Source: Acidobacteriaceae bacterium KBS 89
GTDB taxonomy: Bacteria > Acidobacteriota > Terriglobia > Terriglobales > Acidobacteriaceae
Length of the DNA stretch: 64,000 nucleotides
Reading direction: 5' to 3'
Assembly: GCA_000381605.1 (NCBI GenBank)
Contig: KB906759.1
Location: 434,001-498,000 of the forward strand
This document shows, in pieces, positions 7,442 through 16,377 of this stretch. Position 1 is the first letter of the stretch. Each line of letters begins with the position of its first letter. A model generated the notes under the pieces. That model was not told where the DNA came from. It worked only from the letters and a program-made list of their open reading frames with translations, and searched no databases. The position numbers were made by a program, and so were the translations under genes.

Positions 7442-9025
7442 ATGTCAAGTGTTCTGTATCAATCGATTGAGACGTTGAGCCGCGATAAAGGAATCGAACC
7501 GGCCGTTGTAGTGGGCGCCGTTGAGGATGCCATTGCCCTCGCCACGCGCAAATACTACAAGACCCAGGAGAACATGCGCGCCGAGATGGACCGCGAGACC
7601 GGCGAGATCCGCGCCTATGTCTTCAAGACCGTCGTCGAGAGCCCCGAGCAGGTCGAGGACGACATCAACCAGATGACCCTCGAACAGGCCCGCGAACTCG
7701 CCCCAGAGGTCGAGGTCGGCGGAGAACTGCGCTTCTACAAGGACACCACGCCCCTCGGCCGCATCGCCGCCCAGATGGCCAAGCAGGTCATCTTCCAAAA
7801 GGTGCGCGAAGCCGAGCGCGACACCGTCTTCAACGAGTACAACCACCGCGCCGGCGAGGTCCTCAACGCCACCGTCAAACGCCTCGAGCCCATGGACGTC
7901 ATCTTCGACCTCGGCAAAGCCGAAGCCCGCATGCCCAAGCGCGAGCAGTCGCGTCTTGAGCAGTTCGCCGTGGGCGAGCGCGTCCGCGTCGTCCTTCTCC
8001 GCGTCGACCGCGCCGCCAAGGGCCCGCAGGTCATTGTCTCCCGCGCCGCGCCAGGCCTCGTGCAAAACCTCTTCCAGTCCGAGGTCCCCGAGATCTACGA
8101 CGGCACCGTCACCATTCGCGCGATCGCGCGCGAGGCCGGCGAGCGCACCAAGATCGCCGTCATGAGCCGCGACAAAGACGTCGACCCCGTCGGCGCCTGC
8201 GTTGGCATGAAGGGCATGCGCGTCCAGTCCATCATCCGCGAGTTGCGCGGCGAAAAGATCGACATCATCGAGTTCTCCGAAGAGATCACCACCTTCGCAG
8301 AAAAGGCGCTGCAGCCTGCCAAGGTCAGCCGCGTCTCCATCACTGACCTCGCCGACAAGCAGATCGAGGTCATCGTTGACGACACCCAACTCTCGCTCGC
8401 CATCGGCAAGAAGGGCCAGAACGTCCGCCTCGCCGCCAAGCTCCTGCAGTGGAAGATCGACATCAAGAGCGAAGAGGAGAAGCGCCAGGAAGTCGAGCAG
8501 CAGATGCAGGCCATGTCCGGCGGCCCCACCACGCCGATCGAACAGGTCACCGAGCTCGGCGACACCGTCCTCGAAAAACTCATCGCAGCCGGCATCACCA
8601 CAGTCGAAGCCCTCGCCGATATGACCCCCGAGCAGCTCGAAGAGGTCCCCGGCATCGGCGAAAAGACGGTCGAAAAAATCTCCGTCGCCGTTCGCCACTA
8701 CTTCGGCCAGTACGAAGAGGGCGAAGAGCGCCCAGAGCCCACTGTCTCGCCCGTGGCCGCAGAGTCAGAGCCGAGCTCCATGGAGAAGACACCCGAGGCA
8801 ATCTTGGCCGAAGAGGCCGGTATCGGCAGGGCAAAGGAAGTCAACACACTCTCCACCGAAGACATCGCCAATCTCGAAGAGGCTGACTCAGACAGCGACG
8901 CCTTTAGCGACAACGATGCAAGGGAAGAACGAATTGAACTCGATAACGACGCCGTAGACACGCTGGTCAATGACAGCCAGGAAGTCTCCGATGAAGGTAT
9001 CGACGACGGAAATGACCGTGGCTAG
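7442..9025 (+). CDS. nusA: Transcription termination/antitermination factor NusA
   Basis: 527 aa. It binds RNA polymerase and nascent RNA and modulates pausing, termination and antitermination. Domain order: N-terminal RNAP-binding domain (about 1-130), S1 domain (about 135-205), KH1 (GMKGMRVQSIIREL) and KH2 (IGKKGQNVRLAAKLLQW, about 320-345), then a helix-hairpin-helix repeat (VPGIGEKTVEKI, about 400-412) and an acidic Glu/Asp-rich tail of about 100 residues. Classic position between rimP and infB. NusA may act on the leader hairpin upstream of rimP, as known for autoregulated nusA operons elsewhere. Confidence 0.97.
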   Translation: MSSVLYQSIETLSRDKGIEPAVVVGAVEDAIALATRKYYKTQENMRAEMDRETGEIRAYVFKTVVESPEQVEDDINQMTLEQARELAPEVEVGGELRFYKDTTPLGRIAAQMAKQVIFQKVREAERDTVFNEYNHRAGEVLNATVKRLEPMDVIFDLGKAEARMPKREQSRLEQFAVGERVRVVLLRVDRAAKGPQVIVSRAAPGLVQNLFQSEVPEIYDGTVTIRAIAREAGERTKIAVMSRDKDVDPVGACVGMKGMRVQSIIRELRGEKIDIIEFSEEITTFAEKALQPAKVSRVSITDLADKQIEVIVDDTQLSLAIGKKGQNVRLAAKLLQWKIDIKSEEEKRQEVEQQMQAMSGGPTTPIEQVTELGDTVLEKLIAAGITTVEALADMTPEQLEEVPGIGEKTVEKISVAVRHYFGQYEEGEERPEPTVSPVAAESEPSSMEKTPEAILAEEAGIGRAKEVNTLSTEDIANLEEADSDSDAFSDNDAREERIELDNDAVDTLVNDSQEVSDEGIDDGNDRG

Positions 9026-9166
9026 CCACTTCGGCCACGCAGCACAGAGTTCTCCGGGTCGCGATGTCTGCGATTTCGGGGGTAACACTTACAATAGAGA
9101 TTCAACCCTCCATGAGGCTGATATGAACAGCTAAGCGCGCAGGGCAGCAAAAACGAAAAGGGACGG

Positions 9167-12100
9167 ATGAGCAAAGTTCGCATTAACGATCTGGCACGGG
9201 AACTGGAAGTCAAGAGCAGGCCAATCCTGGACGCGCTTGAAGCAATCGGCGTGACCGGAAAGACCCATTCCAGCTCCATCGAAGCCGACCAGGCCGAAAG
9301 GGTCCGGGACTACTTCAAGAACGGCGGCAAGAGCGGCACTGCAGGCAGGCAGCCGGTCGACGCGAAGCCGAAGTTTGACCTCTCCAAGGTCTCCAAGCCC
9401 GGCGACGCCCTCAAAGCCATCCTCGAGCGCAAGCAAGCCGAGGCCGCAGCCAAAGCCGCCCCGCCCCGCCCCCCCGCTGTAGTCGCGCCTCCAGCATCGG
9501 TCCACGTCGCCGCAGCGCCGAAAGTAGCCGCGGCTCCCGCCGCCGCTGCGTCGCCAGCCCAGCCGCAGACCGTCGCACCGGTTCAGCCGCGTCGCATCGT
9601 GCCCCAGCCGCGCCCACAGGCCAACATCGTCGCTCCCCCGTCGGCCCCGGCCATTGCGAGCAAGCCTCCCGTCGGGCCGATCATCGCGCGCCCACCAGTC
9701 GCCGTCGCACCTCCCGCCGGCTCTCAGGTCGGCACCGCTCCGCCTGTAACCAAGCCCGCACCTCCAGCGGCACCGCCGGTTGAGGCCGCAGTTGTCACGC
9801 CGCCTCCCGTAGTCGCCGCACCAGAGATCAAGCACCCGGTCGCGGCCGCACCATCTGCCACCGAAGCCCCCGTCGCAGACATCCCTGCAGAGGCACCCGC
9901 ACCAGAGGCCGCCGCCGCTCCTTCAGGCCCACCCGTCCGCCGCGTCATCATGCCACAGACCGGCCCGCGCCCCATCTACACCGCTCCGCCCGCCGCCCCG
10001 GGAGTTCCCCAGCGCGGCCGCCCCATCTTTGAGCGCCCCCGTCCACAGTCTCCCGGCGCTCCCGGCTCGCGTCCCCCGGCCTCAACGGCCCCCGGCGCAC
10101 GCCGCCCAATGCACCCCACCCGCACCTTCCCCGGCGGCCCATCCGGCCCCGGCGGTGCACCCGGACGCCCCGGCTTCCCCCCGGGCGGTGCACGCCCAGC
10201 CTTTGGTGCACGTCCTGGCTTCGGAGCCCGTCCCGGCGGAGCACCAGGCGGCGCTATAGCCCCCGGCCCTGGCGAATCCCCAACCGGCATGCGCCCGGCA
10301 GCACGTCCCGGCCAGCGCCGTGGCGGACAGCGCTACGAGAAGACCAAAGAAGGCCCGATGAAGGGCTTCCAGCCGCCACCGCGTTTCGGCGGCGCGCCCA
10401 TCTCCCGTGAGCCGCTCCCCATCACCAAGACCATCACGGTCACCGAAGGCATCAGCGTCAAGGACCTCGCCGAAAAGCTCGACGTCCGCGGCAAAGACCT
10501 CATCGCCACCCTCCTGATGAAGGGCGTCTTCGTCACCGTCAACCAGTCGCTCGAAGGCGAACTGGTCAAAGACGTCGCCCGCCAGTTCGGCGCCGACGCC
10601 ACCGTCATCTCCGTCGAAGAGCAGCTTGAGAACGAAGCCATCGAAGGCTTCCTCGAAGACACCACCGGCATGGTCGAGATCGTTCGGTCGCCTGTCGTCA
10701 CCGTCATGGGCCACGTCGACCACGGCAAAACCTCGCTTCTCGACGCCATCCGCTCCACTGACGTGGCCGGCGGCGAAGCCGGAGGCATCACCCAGCACAT
10801 CGGTGCCTACAAGGTCAAAATCACCAAGCCCGACTCCCCCGCCTTTGGCCGCGAGATCGTCTTCCTCGACACCCCTGGCCACGAGGCCTTCACCCGCATG
10901 CGTGCCCGCGGAGCCAAGGTCACTGACATCGTCGTCATCGTCGTTGCAGCCGACGACGGCGTTATGCCTCAGACCCTTGAGGCCATTGACCACGCTCGCG
11001 CCGCGAACGTGCCGATCATCGTCGCGGTCAACAAGATCGACAAGCCCGAAGCGAACCCCTCGAAGGTCATCAATCAGCTCGCCACGCGCGGTCTGCAACC
11101 AGCCAACCTCGGCGGCGACACCGAGTTCGTCGAAGTCTCCGCGAAGAAGCACATCAACCTCGACAAGCTCGAAGAGATGATTTGCCTCGTCGCCGACGTC
11201 AACGAACAAAAGGCCCAGCCCGACCGTCCCGCCGTCGGCACCGTCATCGAAGCCAAGCTCGACCGCGGTCGCGGTGCAGTCGCTTCGATCCTCGTGCAGA
11301 ACGGAACCCTCCGCACCGGCGACAGCTACATCGTCGGCAACACCTTCGGCAAGATCCGCGCCATGTTCGATGACCGTGGCCGCGCCATCACCGAAGCCGG
11401 ACCCTCCACTCCAGTCGAAATCCTCGGCCTCGAAGGCATGCCTGACGCAGGCGACACCTTCCTCGTCATGGCCGACCGCGACAAGGCCAAGGGCATCGCC
11501 CAGTACCGCAAGATGAAGGAGCGTGAAGCCCAACTCGCCAAGAGTTCCCGCGTCTCGCTCGAGGGCCTCGCCGAGCAGATCAAGCAAGCCGGCATGAAGG
11601 ACCTCAACCTCATCCTCAAGGGCGACGTGCAAGGTTCAGTCGAAGTCCTCGCCGACTCGCTCCAGCGCATGTCCACCGAAAAGGTTCGCGTTCGCGTCCT
11701 TCACTCCGGTGTCGGTGCGATCACCGAGTCCGACGTTCTTCTCGCCTCTGCCTCGAACGCAGTCGTCATCGGCTTCAACGTCCGGCCCGATCGCAAGGCC
11801 GCCGAAGTTGCCGAGCGCGAAAACGTCGAGATCCGCCTGCACTCCATCATCTACGAGCTGCAGGACGAGATCACCAAGGCGATGTACGGCCTCCTCGAGC
11901 CCGTCTTCAAGGAGAACTACGCCGGCCGCGCCGAGGTCCTCAACGTCTTCAAGATCACCAAGGTCGGCCAGATCGCCGGCTGCCGCGTCACCGACGGTCT
12001 TATCCGTCGCGACCAGCAGGTTCGCTTGCTCCGCGAAGGCGAAGAGCTGTGGAAGGGCAAGATCGCCTCCCTCAAGCGCTTCAAGGACGACGTCAGCGAA

Positions 12101-12307
12101 GTCCGTCAGGGCGTCGAGTGCGGCATCGACCTCGCCGGCTACAAGGACATCCGTGTCGGCGACATCATCGAGTCCTTCACCACCGAAACCCTGGCCGCCG
12201 AACTCGGTCAAAACTCCGCCGCAGCCCGCAAGGCAGAGAAAGCCGAAAAGGAACGCGAAGCCGCAGCAGCCGCTGCTGCAACCGCCGAAAATCCAGTCAA
12301 CGCCTAA
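9167..12307 (+). CDS. infB: Translation initiation factor IF-2
   Basis: 1046 aa. GTPase that delivers fMet-tRNA to the 30S subunit. It has an N-terminal IF2_N helical domain (about 1-50), then a very long Pro/Ala-rich, later Gly/Pro-rich linker (about 80-395), a second IF2_N module (about 425-470) and the G domain with G1 GHVDHGKT (about 516-523), G3 DTPGHEAF (about 567) and G4 NKID (about 622), followed by the IF2 C-domains. The linker of over 300 residues is why the protein is longer than E. coli IF2 (890 aa). SD AGGG precedes the ATG. A terminator follows. Confidence 0.98.
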   Translation: MSKVRINDLARELEVKSRPILDALEAIGVTGKTHSSSIEADQAERVRDYFKNGGKSGTAGRQPVDAKPKFDLSKVSKPGDALKAILERKQAEAAAKAAPPRPPAVVAPPASVHVAAAPKVAAAPAAAASPAQPQTVAPVQPRRIVPQPRPQANIVAPPSAPAIASKPPVGPIIARPPVAVAPPAGSQVGTAPPVTKPAPPAAPPVEAAVVTPPPVVAAPEIKHPVAAAPSATEAPVADIPAEAPAPEAAAAPSGPPVRRVIMPQTGPRPIYTAPPAAPGVPQRGRPIFERPRPQSPGAPGSRPPASTAPGARRPMHPTRTFPGGPSGPGGAPGRPGFPPGGARPAFGARPGFGARPGGAPGGAIAPGPGESPTGMRPAARPGQRRGGQRYEKTKEGPMKGFQPPPRFGGAPISREPLPITKTITVTEGISVKDLAEKLDVRGKDLIATLLMKGVFVTVNQSLEGELVKDVARQFGADATVISVEEQLENEAIEGFLEDTTGMVEIVRSPVVTVMGHVDHGKTSLLDAIRSTDVAGGEAGGITQHIGAYKVKITKPDSPAFGREIVFLDTPGHEAFTRMRARGAKVTDIVVIVVAADDGVMPQTLEAIDHARAANVPIIVAVNKIDKPEANPSKVINQLATRGLQPANLGGDTEFVEVSAKKHINLDKLEEMICLVADVNEQKAQPDRPAVGTVIEAKLDRGRGAVASILVQNGTLRTGDSYIVGNTFGKIRAMFDDRGRAITEAGPSTPVEILGLEGMPDAGDTFLVMADRDKAKGIAQYRKMKEREAQLAKSSRVSLEGLAEQIKQAGMKDLNLILKGDVQGSVEVLADSLQRMSTEKVRVRVLHSGVGAITESDVLLASASNAVVIGFNVRPDRKAAEVAERENVEIRLHSIIYELQDEITKAMYGLLEPVFKENYAGRAEVLNVFKITKVGQIAGCRVTDGLIRRDQQVRLLREGEELWKGKIASLKRFKDDVSEVRQGVECGIDLAGYKDIRVGDIIESFTTETLAAELGQNSAAARKAEKAEKEREAAAAAAATAENPVNA

Positions 12308-12326
12308 TCAAACTCAACCCAATACA

Positions 12327-12354
12327 AAAAGGCCGGGAGCGATCCCGGCCTTTT
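12327..12354. terminator. Bidirectional terminator between infB and the GH30 gene
   Basis: A perfect 12-bp stem (12327-12338 with 12343-12354), loop GCGA, flanked by A4 on one side and T4 on the other. It sits between the convergent stop codons of infB and the glycosyl hydrolase and can serve both strands. Confidence 0.9.
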
Positions 12355-12362
12355 GCTGCGCT

Positions 12363-13844
12363 TCACACTTTCATCGTCACCGTACTGATCGAATCCGGCG
12401 GCAACTTCACCGTCGCCATCTTCCCACCCACGCGCACATCCACAAACTGCTCCTGCTGCGCCGCGTTTCGCAGCAGCACCACCAGCGTCCCATCCGGATT
12501 CACGAACCCCAGCGCATCGTCACACGTTCCGGTCGTCTCCACCCGCTTCGCTCCCACCTCCACAAAGTGGCTCAGGTGCTTCATCAGGTAGTAGTCGTGG
12601 TTGTAGCGAAAACTCTTCGCCGCGCCATCGACGCTAACCAGCGAGTTCTGCATCCATCCCCACGTGCTCGGGGCTCCCTGGTCGAGAGAGATGTTCCAGT
12701 ACATATACCCACCCGCCCCCGACCGGATGTAATGCTTCATCAACTGCCAGCAGTACGTCGTGTACGCCCAGCTATTCGAACCATCGCCACACTCCTGCTC
12801 CGACTGATACACCACCAGCTTCGGAAACTCCCGATGCAACGCCGGCAGCGCATTCTTCCCTGCCCACTGGACGCCGAGCCCGCTGATATAGCGTCCCGCC
12901 TCAGGATCGGCCATCACCACTTCCAACAGCTTCGGATCCCCGCGCTCCAGCGTGCCAAAGAAAACCGCCACCTTCCGCTCCGACATCTCCGGTCCCAGGT
13001 ATCGAATAAACTCCGCCAGCCCCTGAGGAGTCCACGTGCAGCTCGGAAAATTCTGCGCCGAGTTGAACTCGTTCTGCGGCATCACCATCCCAATGCGAAT
13101 CCCCTCCTTCGCATACGCATCGACAAACCGGCCAAAGTACTTCGCATAAGCCCGCAGATACTGCTCCTCGAGGATGAACATATCCTCACCCTCATGCCCT
13201 ATCTGGTCCGGCCGAATCCCATTGTCTTTCTGCCCACCCCTGCTCGCAGCCTCCGCATAAAACCCATTCCTTTTCATCCAGCTCGGCGGCGTCCATGGCG
13301 ATGCCCACACCCGCAGCTTCGGCTGATACCGCTGCGCCGCATGGATAAACGGAATCAGGGTCGCCCGATCGTTCTCAATGTTGAAGTGTTTCAGCTCAAA
13401 GTCACCCTTCGTCTCGTCATACGAGTACGCCTTCAGCGCAAAATCATTCGCGCCAATCGGCATCCTGCAAAGCGAGAATCGCGCACCCGCAACCGGATCG
13501 AACAACTCCCGCAAAACACTCTCGCGATCTCCCTCACTCAGCTTGCTAAGCGAAGTCCATCCCAGCTCATTGAAACACCCACCAAACCCCTCCATCGTCT
13601 GCGCTGTGGCCGACAGATCGACATTCAGATTCAAAGCGTCCCACCGCCAATCCGGCTTAGCCAACGCCTGCGCCTGCCAAGGCGTCACCGCAGTTGTCGT
13701 GACACAACGAACCGCATCGTCATGGTCAGGACCCGCAGACGCCTGCGCTCTCACCGCACCAGGCACCCCCGCCATCGCCGTTCCCACCGCTAAAGCTGAT
13801 CCCGCCCCATGCAGAAACTGCCGCCGATTCCACGCCATTTTCAT
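12363..13844 (-). CDS. Secreted glycoside hydrolase family 30 (glucosylceramidase-like)
   Basis: 493 aa. The N-terminus WNRRQFLHGAGSALAVGTAMA with cleavage near RAQA is a Tat-like signal (RRQFL), so export is likely. The body is a GH30 TIM barrel plus beta-sandwich: MEGFGGCFNELGWTSL is the family entry motif, the Glu of VMPQNEFNSAQ is the expected acid/base, and the Glu of VVYQSEQECGDG the expected nucleophile. A short all-beta domain closes the protein (about 415-493). Family members cleave beta-glucosides or beta-xylans; substrate not determinable here. No Shine-Dalgarno is evident; a second ATG lies two codons downstream. Confidence 0.88.
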   Translation of the reverse strand: MKMAWNRRQFLHGAGSALAVGTAMAGVPGAVRAQASAGPDHDDAVRCVTTTAVTPWQAQALAKPDWRWDALNLNVDLSATAQTMEGFGGCFNELGWTSLSKLSEGDRESVLRELFDPVAGARFSLCRMPIGANDFALKAYSYDETKGDFELKHFNIENDRATLIPFIHAAQRYQPKLRVWASPWTPPSWMKRNGFYAEAASRGGQKDNGIRPDQIGHEGEDMFILEEQYLRAYAKYFGRFVDAYAKEGIRIGMVMPQNEFNSAQNFPSCTWTPQGLAEFIRYLGPEMSERKVAVFFGTLERGDPKLLEVVMADPEAGRYISGLGVQWAGKNALPALHREFPKLVVYQSEQECGDGSNSWAYTTYCWQLMKHYIRSGAGGYMYWNISLDQGAPSTWGWMQNSLVSVDGAAKSFRYNHDYYLMKHLSHFVEVGAKRVETTGTCDDALGFVNPDGTLVVLLRNAAQQEQFVDVRVGGKMATVKLPPDSISTVTMKV

Positions 13845-14052
13845 ATCGGTTGGAAAGCATACACCGACGTCCCGACTCAGAGTAAAGCAAAAAATCTCGA
13901 GCTGGCGTCTAAGCGTCTAGAAAACCAATGTAGACGATAGGGGCGGGGAGGCGTATTTGACATCATCCTGGCGCTCGATCATGCAGGACGCTCGCAGGAA
14001 CAGCGCAGAACTTCACCGGATGATTTGCGGCTTCGCATATCGCGACCGGAGC

Positions 14053-14628
14053 TCAAGATTTCTTGTTGAGGTCGTCGTTCTTGTAGTACTTCGTACCTTG
14101 CAGGGTCAACTGCAAGGCCAGACCATTCTTGGTGATCTCATAGACATAAACGCCCGGAGCGACCTCAATCGCTCCAGAGTAGGCTCCGCCCTTGTCGCCT
14201 GCCTTGGCTGCAGCGTCCGTTTGCGCTGAAGCCGCCCAGCCGGAATTGAGGAATGTGCTCAGCGCCTTATCGTTTTCGAAGACGAAGATCACGCGATAAT
14301 CCTTCACTCCCACACCCAGGCCGCCGCCGGCCGAAACCATCTTCATGAAGGTCTCCTGCTTGGTACCGGAGTCGACGGCGATTCCGGACCCACGTGCGGT
14401 GCTCAACAAAAGCAGGTTCGTCCCCATGTTGTCGAAGACGGCATACCCGGCAGCCTTTTGGATAGCCCCCTGAGCTGTGGGCTGCAGTTTGTACAGGTCC
14501 TGCAGAGTTTGCGTAGCCATCTTGCGAGTCTTTTCCCGTTTCTCGTCGGGTGAATCGCCACCGGCTCTTGCCAAACCGGTAGTCAGCAGGATCATTGCGA
14601 GGCATGTAGCGATTGTTCTAGCTCTCAT
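14053..14628 (-). CDS. SYLF-domain (YSC84-type) lipid-binding exported protein
   Basis: 191 aa. The ATG at 14628 is chosen because AGGAGAACACCG precedes it. A longer frame reading through the upstream 18-bp repeats lacks a ribosome-binding site. Signal peptide: MRARTIATCLAMILLTTGLARAGG. The mature part is a Ysc84/SYLF domain: PTAQGAIQKAAGYAVFDNMG, a Gly-rich segment with GSGIAVDSG and SAGGGLGVGVKDYRVIFVF, and a C-terminal YVYEITKNGLALQLTLQGTKYYKN. In eukaryotes this domain binds phosphoinositides. The role of bacterial secreted versions is unknown. Four copies of an 18-bp repeat lie just upstream of the SD. Confidence 0.88.
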   Translation of the reverse strand: MRARTIATCLAMILLTTGLARAGGDSPDEKREKTRKMATQTLQDLYKLQPTAQGAIQKAAGYAVFDNMGTNLLLLSTARGSGIAVDSGTKQETFMKMVSAGGGLGVGVKDYRVIFVFENDKALSTFLNSGWAASAQTDAAAKAGDKGGAYSGAIEVAPGVYVYEITKNGLALQLTLQGTKYYKNDDLNKKS

Positions 14629-14652
14629 CGGTGTTCTCCTTATTTTTGAGCA

Positions 14653-14729
14653 ACCAATAGCTTTGAGGGAACCAATAGCTTTATGGGAACCAATAGCTTT
14701 AAGGGAACCAATAGCTTTGAGGGAACCAA
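14653..14729. repeat. 18-bp tandem repeat array (4 copies plus a partial)
   Basis: Units at 14653-14670, 14671-14688, 14689-14706 and 14707-14724 follow the consensus ACCAATAGCTTTGAGGGA, with single changes only at positions 13-14 of the unit; five more bases of a fifth unit follow. The array is 24 bp upstream of the SYLF start codon (minus strand), so it lies in or next to its 5' untranslated region. It is a multiple of three and reads as SLKAIG repeats in the minus frame in line with the SYLF gene, but no good start precedes it. Confidence 0.95.
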
Positions 14730-14802
14730 CAGCGGGCACGTCACAACATCAGGTCTACCTGTAATCGTACCCCCGCAATAAGACAGCATGTTAGGGGTTT
14801 TG

Positions 14803-14832
14803 ACTACTGCCAGAATTACTACTGCCAGAATT
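14803..14832. repeat. 15-bp tandem duplication
   Basis: The 15-mer ACTACTGCCAGAATT occurs twice head to tail (14803-14817 and 14818-14832), about 75 bp from the 18-bp array, in the same intergenic region. Confidence 0.9.
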
Positions 14833-15054
14833 GCTAGTTTTTTTAAATATGGGCGCCTAGCGAAGAACTTACCCTTGCAGTTCCCACAACGCAGCCTATA
14901 GCCAAGCGGGGGCAGCGCGTCGTCATTCTGACGGCGGAGACGTGAACACGACCGCGACAGTGTCACAAATTACCGGACGCGACAAACAGTTCTGTTCCCC
15001 GACCATCGCGCTGCAACGCGATAATCGGGGTTAATTTTCGTTGCAACTATGCGT

Positions 15055-16089
15055 TCAACGAGCAGCGAACAGTCTTCGCTTCAGCGCGGCCAGGCCCGCA
15101 AGCGCGCTGGCAACCAGCGTTATCGAAGCAGGCTCTGGAACAGGCGTCGTCGTCGCCTCCTCGCCAAAGGCCAGGAAGGTCGGCCCGCCCAGATCACCAG
15201 TGCCCGCCGGTATGAAGTCAGTTATGCATGCCCCGGTGGAGCCGTTGTACTCAAAAATGTCTCCTGAGCCAAAACTCCCGACGAATAAATTGCCATCTGG
15301 GCCGAAGGTCAGGTCTCGTGGAAGACTAAGTCCGCTGCAACCCCCCGTCGCCGACGCAAACACCCCCAGGAACGCCCCGGTCGTGCCGTCGTAACGCAAC
15401 ACCTGGTTGGTGTTGAAACTGGTGACATAAAGATTGCCATCAGGACCGAAAGCGACCCCCCGAGAGCCGATTAAGCCGCCACTGCCAGGAGCCACAAAGG
15501 TGCCCATGAAAGCGCCGGTCGTACCGTTGAATTTCAGGACATCATTGCCACCAGCATCTGCCACGTAGATGTTCCCATCGGGGCCACGCGTAACTCCTTC
15601 GGGATCATTCATTATTCCGCCGGCGTCAACAGTCGTGATCAGCGCCCCAGTTGTGCCATTCAGCACGCTCAGCAGACCCGGCGCTGTGGAGCCGACGACG
15701 AAAAGATTGCCGGTTGGGCCGAAAACAAGGCCGGCCGCGTCTTCAGCCGAGCCGAAGGTGCTATTGATCACTGCGCCCGTGCTGCCATTCAGCTTAAGCA
15801 CAGTGTCGTTGTCGGAATTGGTTGCGTAGAAGTTCCCGTCGGGTCCAAAGACGCCCCCAAGGGGAAAACTTATGACAGGTCCAAAAGTGCCAATAAAAGC
15901 CCCGGTTGTGGCGTTGTACTCCAGAATATTTTCGTGTCCGGGACCAAAGAAATTCCCTACCAACAGTTCGTCGCCTGAACAGGTGCCGGGGAAACCCCAG
16001 ATCGCCAAGCCCAGACACAATACAGCCAAGTTGTAAGAGAATCGGGCCCGGAACACACGATCGGAAACAAGCTTCCCTATCCTATTCAT
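15055..16089 (-). CDS. PEP-CTERM-anchored NHL-type beta-propeller protein
   Basis: 344 aa. Start ATG at 16089 is preceded by GGAGG with 5-bp spacing; the longer frame has no such site. Signal peptide at about 1-40 (YNLAVLCLGLAIWGFPGTCSG). Six repeats of about 45 residues follow, each with FGPDGNLYV...(V/I)L.(Y/F)NGTTGAF..TF, which should form a propeller of the NHL/SMP-30 type. C-terminus VPEPASITLVASALAGLAALKRR is a PEP-CTERM sorting signal: VPEP, membrane helix, basic tail. It would be exported and processed by an exosortase, which is not in this window. Role probably surface or exopolysaccharide-associated (inference). Confidence 0.85.
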   Translation of the reverse strand: MNRIGKLVSDRVFRARFSYNLAVLCLGLAIWGFPGTCSGDELLVGNFFGPGHENILEYNATTGAFIGTFGPVISFPLGGVFGPDGNFYATNSDNDTVLKLNGSTGAVINSTFGSAEDAAGLVFGPTGNLFVVGSTAPGLLSVLNGTTGALITTVDAGGIMNDPEGVTRGPDGNIYVADAGGNDVLKFNGTTGAFMGTFVAPGSGGLIGSRGVAFGPDGNLYVTSFNTNQVLRYDGTTGAFLGVFASATGGCSGLSLPRDLTFGPDGNLFVGSFGSGDIFEYNGSTGACITDFIPAGTGDLGGPTFLAFGEEATTTPVPEPASITLVASALAGLAALKRRLFAAR

Positions 16090-16243
16090 GGTGACCTCCA
16101 TTTCTTGGTAGGCCGTGAGATGGGGGCTCCTGCCCATGGGTTTTCCAACTCCGCCAAATTCATCTAATTTTTCATCGGTGTTTCGTCGAACGAACTCCTC
16201 ACGGCAATTTCCCACAATCAACTCCTTGACACGCCTGATACCC

Positions 16244-16291
16244 TTAAATCAGCAAGAAAAGCCCGGCTAACTGCCGGGCCTTCGCATTTAA
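16244..16291 (+). terminator. Nested terminator-like hairpin between divergent genes
   Basis: Core stem GCCCGGC (16261-16267) with GCCGGGC (16273-16279) and loop TAACT, enclosed by outer arms TTAAAT (16244-16249) and ATTTAA (16286-16291). The flanks AAAA and CTT give weak terminator character on both strands. The position, between the divergent PEP-CTERM and M24 genes and 87 bp before the M24 start, is unusual for a terminator; it may act as leader attenuator or end a short untranslated transcript. Confidence 0.55.
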
Positions 16292-16377
16292 ACCGTCAAG
16301 ACTTGACCAACAAGTCCAGACTCATGTCTTCTGGTTTGAAGACTTTGCACACTTTTCACCCAGGAGGGGGAGGCACC

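Larger units (their letters stand above)
14629..15054. other. 426-bp intergenic region upstream of the SYLF gene
   Basis: Holds the 18-bp array, the 15-bp duplication and, near the end of the PEP-CTERM gene, a hairpin ATCGCG-CTGCAA-CGCGAT at 15006-15023. I see no credible gene. An open minus frame over 14640-14966 is made largely of the repeat translated in another frame. Confidence 0.6.

Noticed and set aside
7445..8698. 417-aa open frame antisense to nusA
   Set aside because: Mirror of the NusA coding frame, biased Asp/Gly/Leu composition.
10082..11632. 516-aa open frame on the minus strand
   Set aside because: Antisense shadow of infB; composition (Gly/Asp/Val-rich) is the complement of IF2 codons and no family is seen.
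11709..13793. 694-aa open frame on the plus strand
   Set aside because: Runs through the infB 3' end, the terminator and antisense of the GH30 gene; Ser/Pro/Arg-rich low-complexity translation, no start signals.
14640..14966. 108-aa minus frame containing repeated LLVPSK units
   Set aside because: The repeats are the 18-bp array read in another frame; no ribosome-binding site, and it overlaps the SYLF leader.
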